From: Pelagomonas calceolata
Lineage: Eukaryota > Sar > Pelagophyceae > Pelagomonadales > Pelagomonadaceae
Direction: 5' to 3'
DNA length: 64,000 nt
Assembly (NCBI GenBank): GCA_918797485.1
Contig: CAKKNE010000004.1
Coordinates: forward strand, 930,001 to 994,000
Shown: one piece after another, positions 8,175 to 18,044 of the stretch
Layout of the letters: each line of letters opens with the position of its first letter
How positions within the stretch are numbered: position 1 is the stretch's first letter
Program-made: the position numbers and the translations under genes
Notes under the pieces: generated by a model
The model's database searches: none
Told to the model about the DNA's origin: nothing
The model's input: only the letters and a program-made list of their open reading frames with translations

Positions 8175-11100
8175 ATGGCCCAGGACATGGCCTTCAGCCC
8201 GGACCCCAGTCAGCATAACTTTACGAGTTCCGAGTACGTCGCCGACGGGGCCGTCGCCGACGACCAGGTCCAACCCTACGACAGCACGCAAGATGCACAA
8301 AAATGGTATGATGACAATGTGAACGAGGACGCCCAGCAGAAGGCGGAAAGGCTCAATAGATTGCGACTCCAGCTCGAGCGAGCCGCGGCCCGGGAAGGCA
8401 CGTCCACCGGAGCCATCCTCGAACGACTGGAGGAATATGCTCCAGTTAGAGCCGTCTGGACGGAATATTTTGATGAGGAAAACACTCCATTTTACGTGAA
8501 CGAAGCTACCGGCGAGACGCGGTGGCAGCTCCCGCGACCGGAGGAGCTCGGTCTCGAGTTAGCTCTCGATGCGCTGCTTTGCGACGACCCAAAGCTCAAG
8601 GAAGAAAAGCTCGCCGAGCTCGCGAAGAAGAAGGCCATCGACGACGAGAGTTCGCTGATGACGGGCGAGGACTACTCGTTGGAAGACCAGGAGACGCCGG
8701 AGGAGCGGGAAGCGCGCGAAGCGCGGGAACTGGAAGAACGAATAGCGTGGGAGGAGTCCGAGCGGTTGCGAATCGAGCAGGAGCGCATCGACGACGAGCA
8801 CTTCCGGCGGGGCCAGGCCGAGGCGAAGCAGGCCTCCGTTTCTCTGTTGGCTCGGAATTTCTATTTTTCCATCAAGGACGAGGTCCGTGACTCAGTGTCT
8901 GTTTCTGACGTTTTCTGAACTTCAAGGTCGCGTCGATGGCGTCAGCGCGACGCTACGCCCACGCGACGCCGTCGACGTGGTCGTCAGAGAGTCTACACGT
9001 CTCGTGAGTGGACGGAGACGGTTTCGCGACGCCGTCGTTCGACGCAGGCCTGCACGAAGCGCGTACAAGACTGGCTCACGGAGAAGCGCGACGCCCACGA
9101 GGCCCAGCAGCGGGAGATGTACCGGACGATCAAGGCGGAGTTGAAGGTGATTGTGCGGCGTCCGATGTATGTTCATCGTTGAGAGCGTCGCGGCGACGGC
9201 ACGACGCTGTCGTCACGCGACCGCGCGCAGGTCTGCCCCGCGCCGAAGCCCATCAACGAGTTCGCCGAAGCTCTAGCCGCTGCCGCTCGGGCCGACGAGG
9301 GCGAGGAGGGCGCCAACAAAGCCGTCGATACATATGAAAAAACGGAAGAGGCCTCGGCCGCCCGGAAGCTCAAGATGACCGAAGCATTGGCCAAGAGAGT
9401 CAAGAAGAGGCGCGAAGATCGCCTCGCGCTGTGGGCGGACGACGGCGACCGCGACGACGACGACGAGGCGTGCGCTTCGAATCGATTAGCTGTCGTGCTT
9501 GAAGAAGTGAAGGGGCGAGGCGCGGACTTTAGGCACCTGCGGGAAGTGAGATTAGTCGACTGTCTGATCACGGATCAAAAACTTGCGGTCTTAGTAGAGT
9601 CGTTGGGCCAAGGCTGCGTTTCCGTATTAGCGCTGGGCGGCAACCAAATCACGAATATCGGCGCGCGGACGCTGGGCGAAGCTTTACAAGCGCTAGCGCC
9701 GCTCCGCGAACTCCATCTCAACGGCAATCACATCGCCGACCCCGGCGTCGAGTTTCTGTGCAAAGGGTTATTCGGCCACTTAACCGCTGCCGAGAAGAAG
9801 GAACAACTGCGTAAAGCTAAGAGACTACAGAGGATGGCCTCCGCAAAAGCCAAAAGGTTGAACGTCAAGGGGAAAAGCAACTCGCTGACGCCTCCCCCCG
9901 TCGCGAAGCCGCAGCCGCCGTCTCGCTTGGCCGTGTTGGATCTTTGTAGCAATCCAGTCAGTCCGGAAGGCGCTCGCGCGTTGGCCGAGTCCCTGACGCT
10001 AGAACGGTGCCGCCTGACGACTTTAAGGCTAGGAGGCGTCCCCAAAACGCTAGACTGCTTCAAGCCCACCGAGGAAGGCAATAGAGCGAGGAAAGTGAAT
10101 CAAATAGTCATCGGCGACGCCGGGGCGATCATGCTCTGCGGGGCGTTGTTATTGAGTCCGGCGGTCTTGGAAGCGAAGGGCCACTCCGGTTTAGAAACGC
10201 TGTGTCTGTCGCGGTGCGGCATCGGTCAGGCCGGAGCGAGGGCATTAGCTGCCATGTTGTACTGCGAGCCTTCCCTCACATCTTTAGATATTTCCGGCAA
10301 TGCGTTGGAGGGCAAAGGCGTCGGTCGAAGCTTCAAGGAGCGGCCCCTCGCGTCGCGAGTGCTAAAGCGCGGACTGGCCGAGCCGCCGTCCGCACCCTTG
10401 CAGGACCTAGATCGATCTAGTGGACTGGCCTGTTTGGGCCGGGCGCTGGAAGCCACGTCATCCCTTAAAAGAGTACTGCACGACGATGTGGACACTGCTT
10501 CATATTTTGATAAATGCCTAGCCCTAGATCCGCCAGCGGACTGGAGTAGACGACGACGACTCGGCGTCGACGCGTGTGCGACGCGGGAATGGTTGTTGTC
10601 CTGCTTCAAGGCCGAGGGCATGGCTCTACCGTCGCCCGGCGCGCGGGAGACGGCGCTGGCGATGGAAAATGACATGACCGAGGAACCGTCGCCAGTGCTG
10701 ACGCAGCGTCCGTTTCCGACCGTTTCCGAACTTCAACCTTGTGAAGATGGCGTCAACGCCATGCTGCGGGTCTACGCGTCTCGCGAGTGAACGGTGTCCG
10801 TGCCACGCAGGTGGAGCTCCCCATCGAGGAGAAGTCCTCTCTCTCCTCAGGCGCCACGACTAGAAGAGCGTCGCAGTTCTTCCGCCACGGGTCGCTGCTG
10901 ACCGATGGCTCGGTGGACACCTGTGTGGAAATCAAATTTTACGGCGCGTTCGTGCTGCATCGTCGCGTCGACCTCCACGCCGTCGCCGCGACGCCTGCTC
11001 GATGGCGTGGCGATGCCGGTTCCTCACCGCTCGACGGAGCCAGCACTGGTTGATTTCCACACAGGTGGACACGGTGCGAACGGCGGCGTCGCCGATGCGA

Positions 11101-14100
11101 TCATCGCAGCTGGGCCGCGTCGACGAGGAACGTTTGGTGTACGAGCCGTCGTCCTTCCACGAGCGCGGCGAGCTCACGGACGAAAATTGGCAGAAAATGA
11201 GAAGGCGCGAGGACCGCGAATTCCGTTTGTCGCAGGGGCTACCCGCGTCGCCCGCCAAGAAGACAAGTGTTAAAAGACGTACTTCGTACGACCAGTACCG
11301 AAGCACCTCATCGAGGACGCCGTCGCAGATCCTGTCTTCCCTCGAACCCGTAAGTCTCCAGAGCTCATTGATCGCTTTTGATTATGGCGACGAGCTCTTC
11401 GTGGAAGGTGAGATCGACGATTCGAACGCTGCTTGTGCCGCGTGGCAGTCGCTCGACGATGCGTGCAGTGATGTGTGGCCCCTGTCCTATCTGGAGTCGC
11501 TCGTGCCGACGCCTGTCGGGGACGACGTTTTGAACGTCTTCCACACGCTTAGGAGCGCTCCGGACGACGTTCCGTTGGGTGTCTTGTTCCCTGGGGCTGA
11601 TGTCTTGGCTGAAAGGAGTGGTGTTCCCTCGCAAGCTCGCTGGGACGCGCTGTGGCGGTGTTCTCGCTGTCTCGAGGTTCTGGGCCGAGAGAGGGAGATC
11701 CGAGCCGACGCGTCCCGTGCTGTGTTAGATGCTTCACAAAAAATTGTGGAGAAGTCGATCGATCAAAGACTGAAGCGTCGATCAGACTTCTGGCAGCACC
11801 AAGAGGCTGTTGACGCTTCATATGAAGCAGCGTGTGCAGCTCTACGGAGACGCGAAGCCGTCGCGGCGCAGTGCGCGAAGGATTTGGACGAGAAGAAGGA
11901 CGCCCTTACACAACTGCTCCAGGACTGTAGAGTAGATAGAAACAATGCGAGAGATCTGGCCAAGAGTCAAGCGAAGTCGGCCAAGAAGGCCGCCCTGGCG
12001 TCGCAGCAGGCCGCGACGGCGCTGCGCAAGGCCATGAAGAAAGCTAAGGCAGACAAAGAGCAGAAACGGGCCGAGGGGAGAGAAACGATCCACGACGAGC
12101 AGGCCCAGGCGCGCGGTGCGATCGCCGCGTTTTGAACTCGTGTCCATCGCACGATGCCGTGGGTGGTTTCTTTGTTGATTTTGAGCTGTTTCGGACCGCG
12201 TCGGGGCCGTCGCGGCGTGTCAGAGAGACAGCGGTCATGGCGTCTTCACGAGACATCATCGTCGTGAACCCACGAGAGTCTACGTGGTCAGCAGGACGCC
12301 GTCGAGACCGATTTGACGGAAATGCTCCGCGCAGGCGAGACGGACGCCCGCGTCCTCGAAGCCTTGAGAGTTTCAGATGAGGCGTCCGAATATGCCGGGA
12401 AGACCGAGGACTTGAGACTGAGAGCCTTGGAGCGCGTCACGGTCGCGGAGACTTGCTTCCAACGAACTTACTTGGAGTTACTACGACTCAAAGCGGACCA
12501 CGCTGCGGCTGCGGCCGACGTCCGGGACTGGCGATTTGTATTGATGGACTTCGACCGCGCGGAGACTTGCAGGGTCATCGAACGATGTATCGATGATGAG
12601 CCGTACGGCGACCAACAAAGGAAAGATGAGGCCTTCCACGCCGCGTGTGAAGAGGATGCAACGAGAAGCGAAGACGCTACCGTACGAGCTTTTGACCTCG
12701 CGGAGCGGTTAAAAACGGCCTCCGAGACCAGAAAAGAGCAGCAGTGCTACGACGAGCACTTAGCGGAAGGTCCGTGCGGCTCGACGGCCATGGACGACGC
12801 CGTCGTCGACGCTCGACGTAAAAGAGATGCCGCGGACGCTTCTCTCGCCGCAGCTGATGCGAAACGAAGGTTACTGGTGCGGCTGAACCCCTTCGCGTCC
12901 AAGCAACTCGCTGCCGAGCTCAACGCGAACGTCATAGCCGCCACACAGTGGCGCAAGGCCTGCTGGCAGCGCTGCGGCGACGCGCTGAAGGACGCTTCCG
13001 GTTTCAAAGCAAGTATGCGGGACGGGAACCTGACGCCGCGACGACGGGCGCAGAACGACGTTTCCGTGAAGGCGAAGCATCCCTCGTCCGAGACATTGGT
13101 GACGGCCTACAACGCCGTGACGGTGAGGGCCGTCAGAGCGATCGAGTTCGAGCAGCGCGAGGAGCAGCGCGTGCGAGATGAGGCTATCAGACTGCGGGAA
13201 GAACAGCGGCGCGATCGGAACGACCAGCTTGCGCAATTGGCGAAGGTCGACCCGCGGCAAGCTGGTCATATGATTGTACAACGTATTCGAGCGATGCGCG
13301 ACGGGGGCCTGCCGGTCGATAAAGATGATTTGGACGATCTACGAGCGTTGCGCCAGTCCAAGGCCCGCGCGATCTCGGCGTCCCGGCGTGTTGGGGTGTC
13401 TTCACTTTGTTGCTGGGACTCGTATCTAGCACACGATGCCGGGGGTGGTTTCTTGTTCGAGTTTGAGGCTCCGCGCAGGCGCGAAGGGTCGACTCCGGGC
13501 CAAGCAGACGCGTCGACTCTTCAAGCGGGCCAAGGCTTTAAGGGACGACGCCTATGAAGCCGAGTCAGCAGCAAAGCACGCCCTGCAAGCTCTGATGGAC
13601 GACAAGGAACGGAAGCGCGTTGATGAGCTGTTGAGGTCCGTGACTCGGCGTGGAAACTGAACTTGAACTTGACGCGGTCGGCGCGACGGCGTCGACGCCG
13701 TCTTCATGATCACATGAGAGTCTACGCGTCTCGCGAGGGAAGTTTCGCGACAAAGTCCGTTCCACACAGGTTGGAGGCGCTCGGACTGTCACCGCCCAAG
13801 CCGAAGGTTCGTCCCAAGAAATCATTGTGGAGGCGTGTGTTTGGTTCTAGGAAGGTGATACTGGATCGACCTTTGAAAGACGAACCGCAGTGTCCGACGC
13901 AACGGCGGCTACGGGACAAGGTCCGGACCAAGGGCCTCGCGCCCCTGCCGGCCATCTCGACGATCATCAAGGACGACTTCAGCACGCACGCGGATCACGT
14001 CGTCCTGAAGCCGAAGAAGAAGCGCTTCGAGCCGGGGAAGCCTCTGGACCTCTCGAAGGCGATCTGCTACGACTCGGACGAGTCGTCGGAGGGGGACTTG

Positions 14101-14136
14101 TTCGACGACCTCGAGGTGCTCGGGGAGGAGGGCTAA
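8175..14136 (+). CDS. WW-domain / leucine-rich-repeat / coiled-coil protein (8 exons)
   Basis: Exons are about 8175-8882, 9048-9146, 9231-10694, 10811-10912, 11065-12115, 12295-13366, 13479-13635 and 13770-14136, giving some 1,670 aa. A WW domain is near residues 93-125 (WTEYFDEENTPFYVNEATG, second Trp in RWQLP). A charged coiled coil follows, then ribonuclease-inhibitor-type LRRs around residues 345-640 (LREVRLVDC, LALGGNQITN, LHLNGNHIAD, LDLCSNPVS, LDISGNAL). Long Ala/Lys/Arg coiled coils occupy the C-terminal half, with a basic-acidic tail. It is probably a large scaffold; no orthologue was recognised. Six or seven of its introns are dispersed introner-like repeats. Phases match at all junctions except 12116/12294, where an unseen GC donor or a misplacement is likely. 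Confidence 0.7.
8883..9047 (+). mobile_element. Introner-like intron, family B
   Basis: A 165-bp phase-0 intron opening GTCCGTGACTC, the same opening as the intron at 13636. It then has TTTTCTGAACTTCAAGG, shared with 10695, and ends in a block close to GAGTCTACACGTCTCGTGAG, which recurs near the 3' end of 10695 and 13636. The acceptor is GACGCAG. Confidence 0.65.
9147..9230 (+). other. Short intron in WW/LRR gene
   Basis: An 84-bp GT-AG intron (GTGATT...CGCGCAG), phase 0. It contains a GCGTCGCGGCGACGGC core like other introns here, but no long match to families A-C. Confidence 0.6.
10695..10810 (+). mobile_element. Introner-like intron, family B
   Basis: About 116 bp, phase 0. The CGTTTCCGAACTTCAA block and the TCTACGCGTCTCGCGAGTGA block align with the intron at 8883. 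The donor could be 10695 or 10722; both keep frame, and alignment to 8883 favours 10695. The acceptor is CACGCAG. Confidence 0.6.
10913..11064 (+). mobile_element. Introner copy 1 (TIR family A), intron of WW/LRR gene
   Basis: The element at 10921-11064 (144 bp) begins CTGTGTGGAAATC and ends with its reverse complement GATTTCCACACAG. It is flanked by a perfect 8-bp direct repeat GTGGACAC (10913-10920 and 11065-11072). The intron uses GT of the left repeat as donor and the element's terminal AG as acceptor. The spliced product exactly restores one copy of the target and keeps phase 0. It reads as a young insertion of a short non-autonomous DNA element. Confidence 0.9.
12116..12294 (+). mobile_element. 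Introner-like intron, family C
   Basis: About 179 bp. It carries the block ACGATGCCGTGGGTGGTTTC shared with introns at 13367 and 51046, and a 3' part with GAGAGTCTACG as in family B. The donor GTGCGATC resembles the aminopeptidase intron 1 donor, but its phase (1) conflicts with the acceptor phase (0). A GC donor at 12109 or 12118 would restore frame, so the boundary is uncertain. Confidence 0.5.
13367..13478 (+). mobile_element. Introner-like intron, family C, probable GC-AG
   Basis: About 112 bp, phase 1. It starts GCGCGATCTCGGCGTCCCGG, the counterpart of GTGCGATC... in the aminopeptidase gene and GCGCGCTC... in DHX16. It ends GCTCCGCGCAG exactly as in DHX16. The base sequence after the acceptor, GCGCGAAG, resembles the first eight bases GCGCGATC, a possible decayed target duplication. 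A GT donor at 13388 also keeps frame. Confidence 0.55.
13636..13769 (+). mobile_element. Introner-like intron, family B with family-A-like 3' end
   Basis: A 134-bp phase-2 intron. It opens GTCCGTGACTC like 8883 and has the GAGTCTACGCGTCTCGCGAG block. It ends TTCCACACAG, the same 3' end as the TIR family, which links the families. Confidence 0.65.
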
Positions 14137-14217
14137 GTGTGTGGTGTGTTTTTACTCGTTAGCACCCCTGTGGATCTACCCGCTGGTAGTACGTCTTCAC
14201 GAGCCTCGCGTCCATGC

Positions 14218-14952
14218 CGTCATCTCCCGTGGTAGTCGAGTAATCTATTGTGTCCTCCTCCGTCCCGGTCTGGGACCATGGGCCCGGGCCCCCCGAACAC
14301 ATTCACCTTTGGGGGGTCATAAGAGTCCCCGAGGGCCTTCATACAGTCAACTTCGTCGTCAGGATGAGCGTCGAACGAGGGGACGTGCATGAAACGTCCC
14401 AGCTTTCGCCACGGGCGCGTGGTAACGCTCGCCGTTGATGTTCCGCGACCACCGGCGGCGTACGTACGAATGCCGCCGACGCCATCAACATTTATGTCTA
14501 GAGGGTCCCGGCCATCGTCGTTTGCTTCGGTTCGACGGGGGAGACCTCGAGCTGCTTGCCCGCGAAGATGAGGGCGTCTCCGGTGGGCTGCGTCTGACAG
14601 TTTGGGTCGAGGGGGTGAGTCTGACAGCCGGGTCCCCCGCCAGCCGGATTGCTCCGTTGCTGCGGGCCGATGTACATGAAATTTGCCAGCTTTCGCCACA
14701 GGCTCGTCGTGGTCGCGCCCGCGAATTTTCCGAGGTCGTCCACCGACCGCTTACGACCTCGCCGCTTACGACCTCGCGGTCAAGCGGACTCTCGACGAGC
14801 TCGAGGCGCAGGCCGCAGTGACCGGCGAGGTCGTAAGCCTTGTACAGAGCTTGCAGCGCGTTGCCAAAGCCGGCGCGAGTCGGCGTGAGTTGGAGCGTCG
14901 GACACCCGGTCCCGGCGGCGGCGGCGACGGCCAGTATTACCCCTAAGGCCAT
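14218..14952 (-). CDS. Secreted protein with two WRKL-type repeats, unknown (exon structure unresolved)
   Basis: An ATG at 14952 opens a signal peptide (MALGVILAVAAAAG) followed by TGCPTLQLTPTRAGFGNALQ. Downstream, in two other minus frames, lie two related blocks: LWRKLANFMYIGP with QTHPLDPNCQTQP (about 14500-14720) and PWRKLGRFMHVPSF with HPDDEVDC (about 14220-14400). Both have W-R-K-L-x2-F-M and a downstream Cys, so they are probably repeated domains on separate exons. The spacer contains a GATGGCGTCGGCGG intron-type core. I could not settle the splice sites, and a broken gene is possible. No family was recognised. Confidence 0.4.
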
Positions 14953-15184
14953 GGCGTGGGACTTGTGAACTCAGCGGCCTGGAGTTGTGGTTTTTTTTCG
15001 TGCCGTCGCGAGAGCAATGACTTGTGGCGCAACGGCGTGCCTACGTCCCGGTGAACCTGTTTTGCCAGGCTCTGTCTGGTCGGACTTTTTTTGTGCTTCG
15101 ACGCGAGGAGTTTGTGCGTAGGAGAGAGAGTAAGCGGTCACGAACGCTAGAGTAACCACTTGGCTGTACGCGCAAAGGCGGCTG

Positions 15185-16312
15185 ATGAATCGACACGCCT
15201 GCTCTCTCCTCGTCGTCGCCCTCGTCGCCGCGCAACGGCGTCCGCAACCGAGGCCGGGTCGCCGCCGCGGCCCGCGCCTCGACCGCGCGCCTCGATGCCA
15301 CCCGGCCCGGACGGGCCTCCGATGTCAAGGCCGCGGCGGCGACGGGTGCCGGGCGCCGACCCCTCAAGTGCCATTGTATTCCAACCTCAGCTGCCCGTTC
15401 GAGTGGGGCAAGTATTCCTGTTTCCACCAGGGACGCATCCAGCAAGCCCAAGCCTCGTACGAGCATGCGTCCCGGCACATCTCCAACCGCAGTCGCGCGC
15501 CGTGCGAATCCAAACGACTGCCCAAAAATATCCTGCTGGTGGGCGATTCGACCATGCGGCAGGTCTTCGTCGCGCTGGGCTGCGGTCTCTTGCCGGTGCT
15601 CTCGGGCCGCTTCGTGGACTGGGCGGAACGGTGGCCGTGCCACAGCTCCCCCAACTGCGTCGAAGGCGGGGCACACTCGGGCTTCAACGTGGGCTGGATG
15701 GCCCTGCCAGGCTCCGAGGTTTGGTTCGTCCCCCACGCGGGTACCCTCCGACACGGCCAGGCGAACATCATCGACAGGTTTCGGAAGGAGCTGGCGTCGA
15801 ACCACTCCGTGTCGTTTCGTTTGACCCCCCGCCACGAGCGCGTGTTCCTGGGCCGGGACGACGTCGTAGTGTACAACGCCGGCCTGCACAAAAACGACCG
15901 GACCCGGCTCTACCAACAACTAGATAACTTCGGACGCGAGCTCCTGGCCCAACGCGGGCGGCACTCGCTCCCGCGCTGGGTCTACGTGACCACCGTCACG
16001 CAGCACTTCGCCACGAGCGACGGGCAATACTCGAACGGCCGGCGGTCCAAGCGGTGCCAGCCGTCGATCCCTTCCAACCCGCGCCTCGAGAGCGAGCTCT
16101 CAGTACTCCGCGAAGGCGTCAACGTCGATCGGATCTTGAGGGTCGACGATCTGGACGCGGGGGCATTGCACGTGGGGGCCTACGACGGATCTGATTGCAC
16201 GCACTACTGCATGCCGGGGGTTCCAGATGTCACGGCCCACCGGCTCCTGGAGCTGGTCCATCCACATGACTTACGCCGCCGCCGCCCATCTAGGAGTCGG
16301 TCATCGAGCTAA
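15185..16312 (+). CDS. PC-esterase / TBL-like SGNH acyl-esterase or O-acetyltransferase
   Basis: A single exon of 375 aa. An N-terminal signal or anchor (MNRHACSLLVVALVAAQ) is followed by a basic linker. Conserved positions of the trichome-birefringence-like/PC-esterase fold are visible: CPFEWGKYSC near residue 70, the nucleophile block LLVGDSTMRQVF near residue 117, and the D-x2-H block SDCTHYCMPGVPD near residue 337. Members of this superfamily add or remove O-acetyl groups on secreted glycans in the Golgi or cell surface, and that is the likely role here. Paired Cys suggest disulfides. The substrate is unknown. Confidence 0.75.
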   Translation: MNRHACSLLVVALVAAQRRPQPRPGRRRGPRLDRAPRCHPARTGLRCQGRGGDGCRAPTPQVPLYSNLSCPFEWGKYSCFHQGRIQQAQASYEHASRHISNRSRAPCESKRLPKNILLVGDSTMRQVFVALGCGLLPVLSGRFVDWAERWPCHSSPNCVEGGAHSGFNVGWMALPGSEVWFVPHAGTLRHGQANIIDRFRKELASNHSVSFRLTPRHERVFLGRDDVVVYNAGLHKNDRTRLYQQLDNFGRELLAQRGRHSLPRWVYVTTVTQHFATSDGQYSNGRRSKRCQPSIPSNPRLESELSVLREGVNVDRILRVDDLDAGALHVGAYDGSDCTHYCMPGVPDVTAHRLLELVHPHDLRRRRPSRSRSSS

Positions 16313-16449
16313 CTAGATACTTTAGATCACACCCGCCACCGCCGCGAAGTCGCCTAGGCGTGTCAGCGGCTCGGGAGGCGTGGTCTAAACGCGACAGGAC
16401 CCCTCTAGAGATGGGACACATCGTCTTTAGTCTTGGGGGCACAGGGATT

Positions 16450-17299
16450 CTAGGGCGTCACGCCGCGCGCCAGCGACTCCAGCGACGCCTGAGTGCGGTC
16501 GTTGTTGTCCTTGAGCCAGGAGATGACCGTCTCCATTGCGAGTAAATCGGCCGCCGTGCGCCGCTCCACAGCATCGAGGCGCGCCCTTAACTGCGCGACC
16601 TCGTCGTGCAGCGACTTCTGGGAGTTTTCCGACGAGACGATGGACGTGTCGTCGTCGGCGGGTTTGCCCGTGCGGAACGGCCCCATCTCGTCGCGGCCGC
16701 GCTTTTTATGAGACGTCGTCGCGGACGGGTGGCAGGCGCTCGGCCGCGTCGGCATGGCCGCGTCCTCGTCGTTGCGGAGGGGCGACACGGGGGCGTTGTT
16801 CGTGAGCTCGGCGACGGGCGTCCACGCGCCGGTGAGCTTGTCGACGAGGTACTCGCGGCCGGTCGCGTCCGTCTGTTTCTGGAAGCCTGCGGCGGAGGCG
16901 ACGTCGCGGGGGCGCTGACGCTTCCGCGACTGTGGGGCCTCCCGCGACGCCATCGACGCGAAGTGATGAGGACGCCGCATGCGTACGGCCGCCGGCCGCG
17001 TAGTCGACGGGCTGGCGCGCGTTCGCGGGGATCATGCTGACCGGCGGATAGCTCACGGGATGTCGCGTCTGGAAGCACTTTGGGAGCGGCGGCGGTGTCT
17101 TGGCCTTGCTGGAGCTGCTGTAGCGCGTCGAAATGGGCGTCCGCGCGCGGTAGAAGCGCAGTGCCGTGCCAGGCGACTGGTTTCGCATCGATGGCGTCCA
17201 CGTGCGTTGTTTGGGCTGCTCTCGTGTCCGAAAGACCGTCTCCACTTCCAAGTTGGAAGAGGCCCTTTCAGTACCCTCGAGGTTCAAAGGAAATCCCAC
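16450..17299 (-). CDS. Hypothetical basic/coiled-coil protein (2 exons)
   Basis: Minus-strand exons 16987-17299 and 16450-16886 join in phase 1 to 249 aa. The joint reads DYAAGGRFQKQTDATGREY. The intron at 16887-16986 carries the repeated ACGCCATCGACGCGA core in reverse complement and ends CCGCCGCAG. The middle of the protein has a short conserved-looking block (REYLVDKLTGAWTPVAEL), then a disordered Lys/Arg-rich part with a KKRGRDE stretch that could be a nuclear signal. A C-terminal helix (LHDEVAQLRARLDAVERR) predicts a coiled coil. The start is uncertain; 17299 is the longest, and a Met near 17185 is an alternative. Family unknown. Confidence 0.5.
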
Positions 17300-17530
17300 C
17301 AGGCTCTCCCCGAGCTATCCAGAGCCGTTAAAAGCCCTAAGACTTGAGGGAGAGGTGCTGATTCGATAGCGTGCGGGTTGCGAGATTTGCAGCTGAGGCA
17401 CTCGCGCCCAAAACTGAGTCGCTGGAGGGCCATTCGATCTGAACGCTTGGATTCAGAGCCACTGATAGACCCTTGATAGTTTCGTGCATCGATTTCTCGC
17501 TTCCGGAGCCGCCTAGCGCTTGATTACAGC

Positions 17531-18019
17531 ATGGTGCGGCAAGCCTGCATCGTGTTCGTCGCGTACGCGGCCGCGCTGCGCCCCGCCGCCCACGTGCGAC
17601 GACGAATTGAACCGCGCTACGCTGAATGCGAGGCCGCCGAGGGCGACGTCGTCGTCTTCGCCTTGCCGGACACGGTCGACCCGCCGGGCACGCCGGGCGA
17701 GCGGCGCCTCGGCGTCGTGAAAGCCGAAATGAGTTGCACCGCGTGGGTCCACCCCCTCGTCGAGCAGGGCGCGGACCAGGGCGACGACGAGGTCATGCTC
17801 GTGGAAGACGAGGCCTTCGAGGAGCCGATCCAGTGCCAGGGCGGTATCGAGTCCGTCATCGACGACGTCTTCTACGGCCAGCTCCCCGTGCCGTCGCTGG
17901 GCGGCGGCGTCGGGTACGGCGCGACGGCCGTCGAGTGCTGGACGCTCGTCCGGGACCAGGTGCCCGACGGCGTCGACGTGCCCGTGTCGGATTCCGGCGT
18001 CGCGCCGTGGACGCACTAG
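17531..18019 (+). CDS. Hypothetical acidic protein with N-terminal targeting signal
   Basis: A single exon of 162 aa. A hydrophobic start (VRQACIVFVAYAAAL) followed by RPAAHVRRRIEPRY looks like a signal or transit sequence. The mature part is strongly acidic, rich in Val, Asp and Gly, with five Cys. Hydrophobic positions alternate as in a beta-rich domain. No family was recognised. The codon pattern (GC at third positions) supports real coding. It converges on the ankyrin gene, 25 bp away. Confidence 0.5.
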   Translation: MVRQACIVFVAYAAALRPAAHVRRRIEPRYAECEAAEGDVVVFALPDTVDPPGTPGERRLGVVKAEMSCTAWVHPLVEQGADQGDDEVMLVEDEAFEEPIQCQGGIESVIDDVFYGQLPVPSLGGGVGYGATAVECWTLVRDQVPDGVDVPVSDSGVAPWTH

Positions 18020-18044
18020 TTTGATATTGAATTGTGTTACTTTA

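Noticed and set aside
15041-15919. Minus-strand ORF of 292 aa opposite the TBL-like esterase
   Set aside because: The plus strand carries clear esterase motifs; the minus frame has none and reads as Arg/Ala-rich noise.
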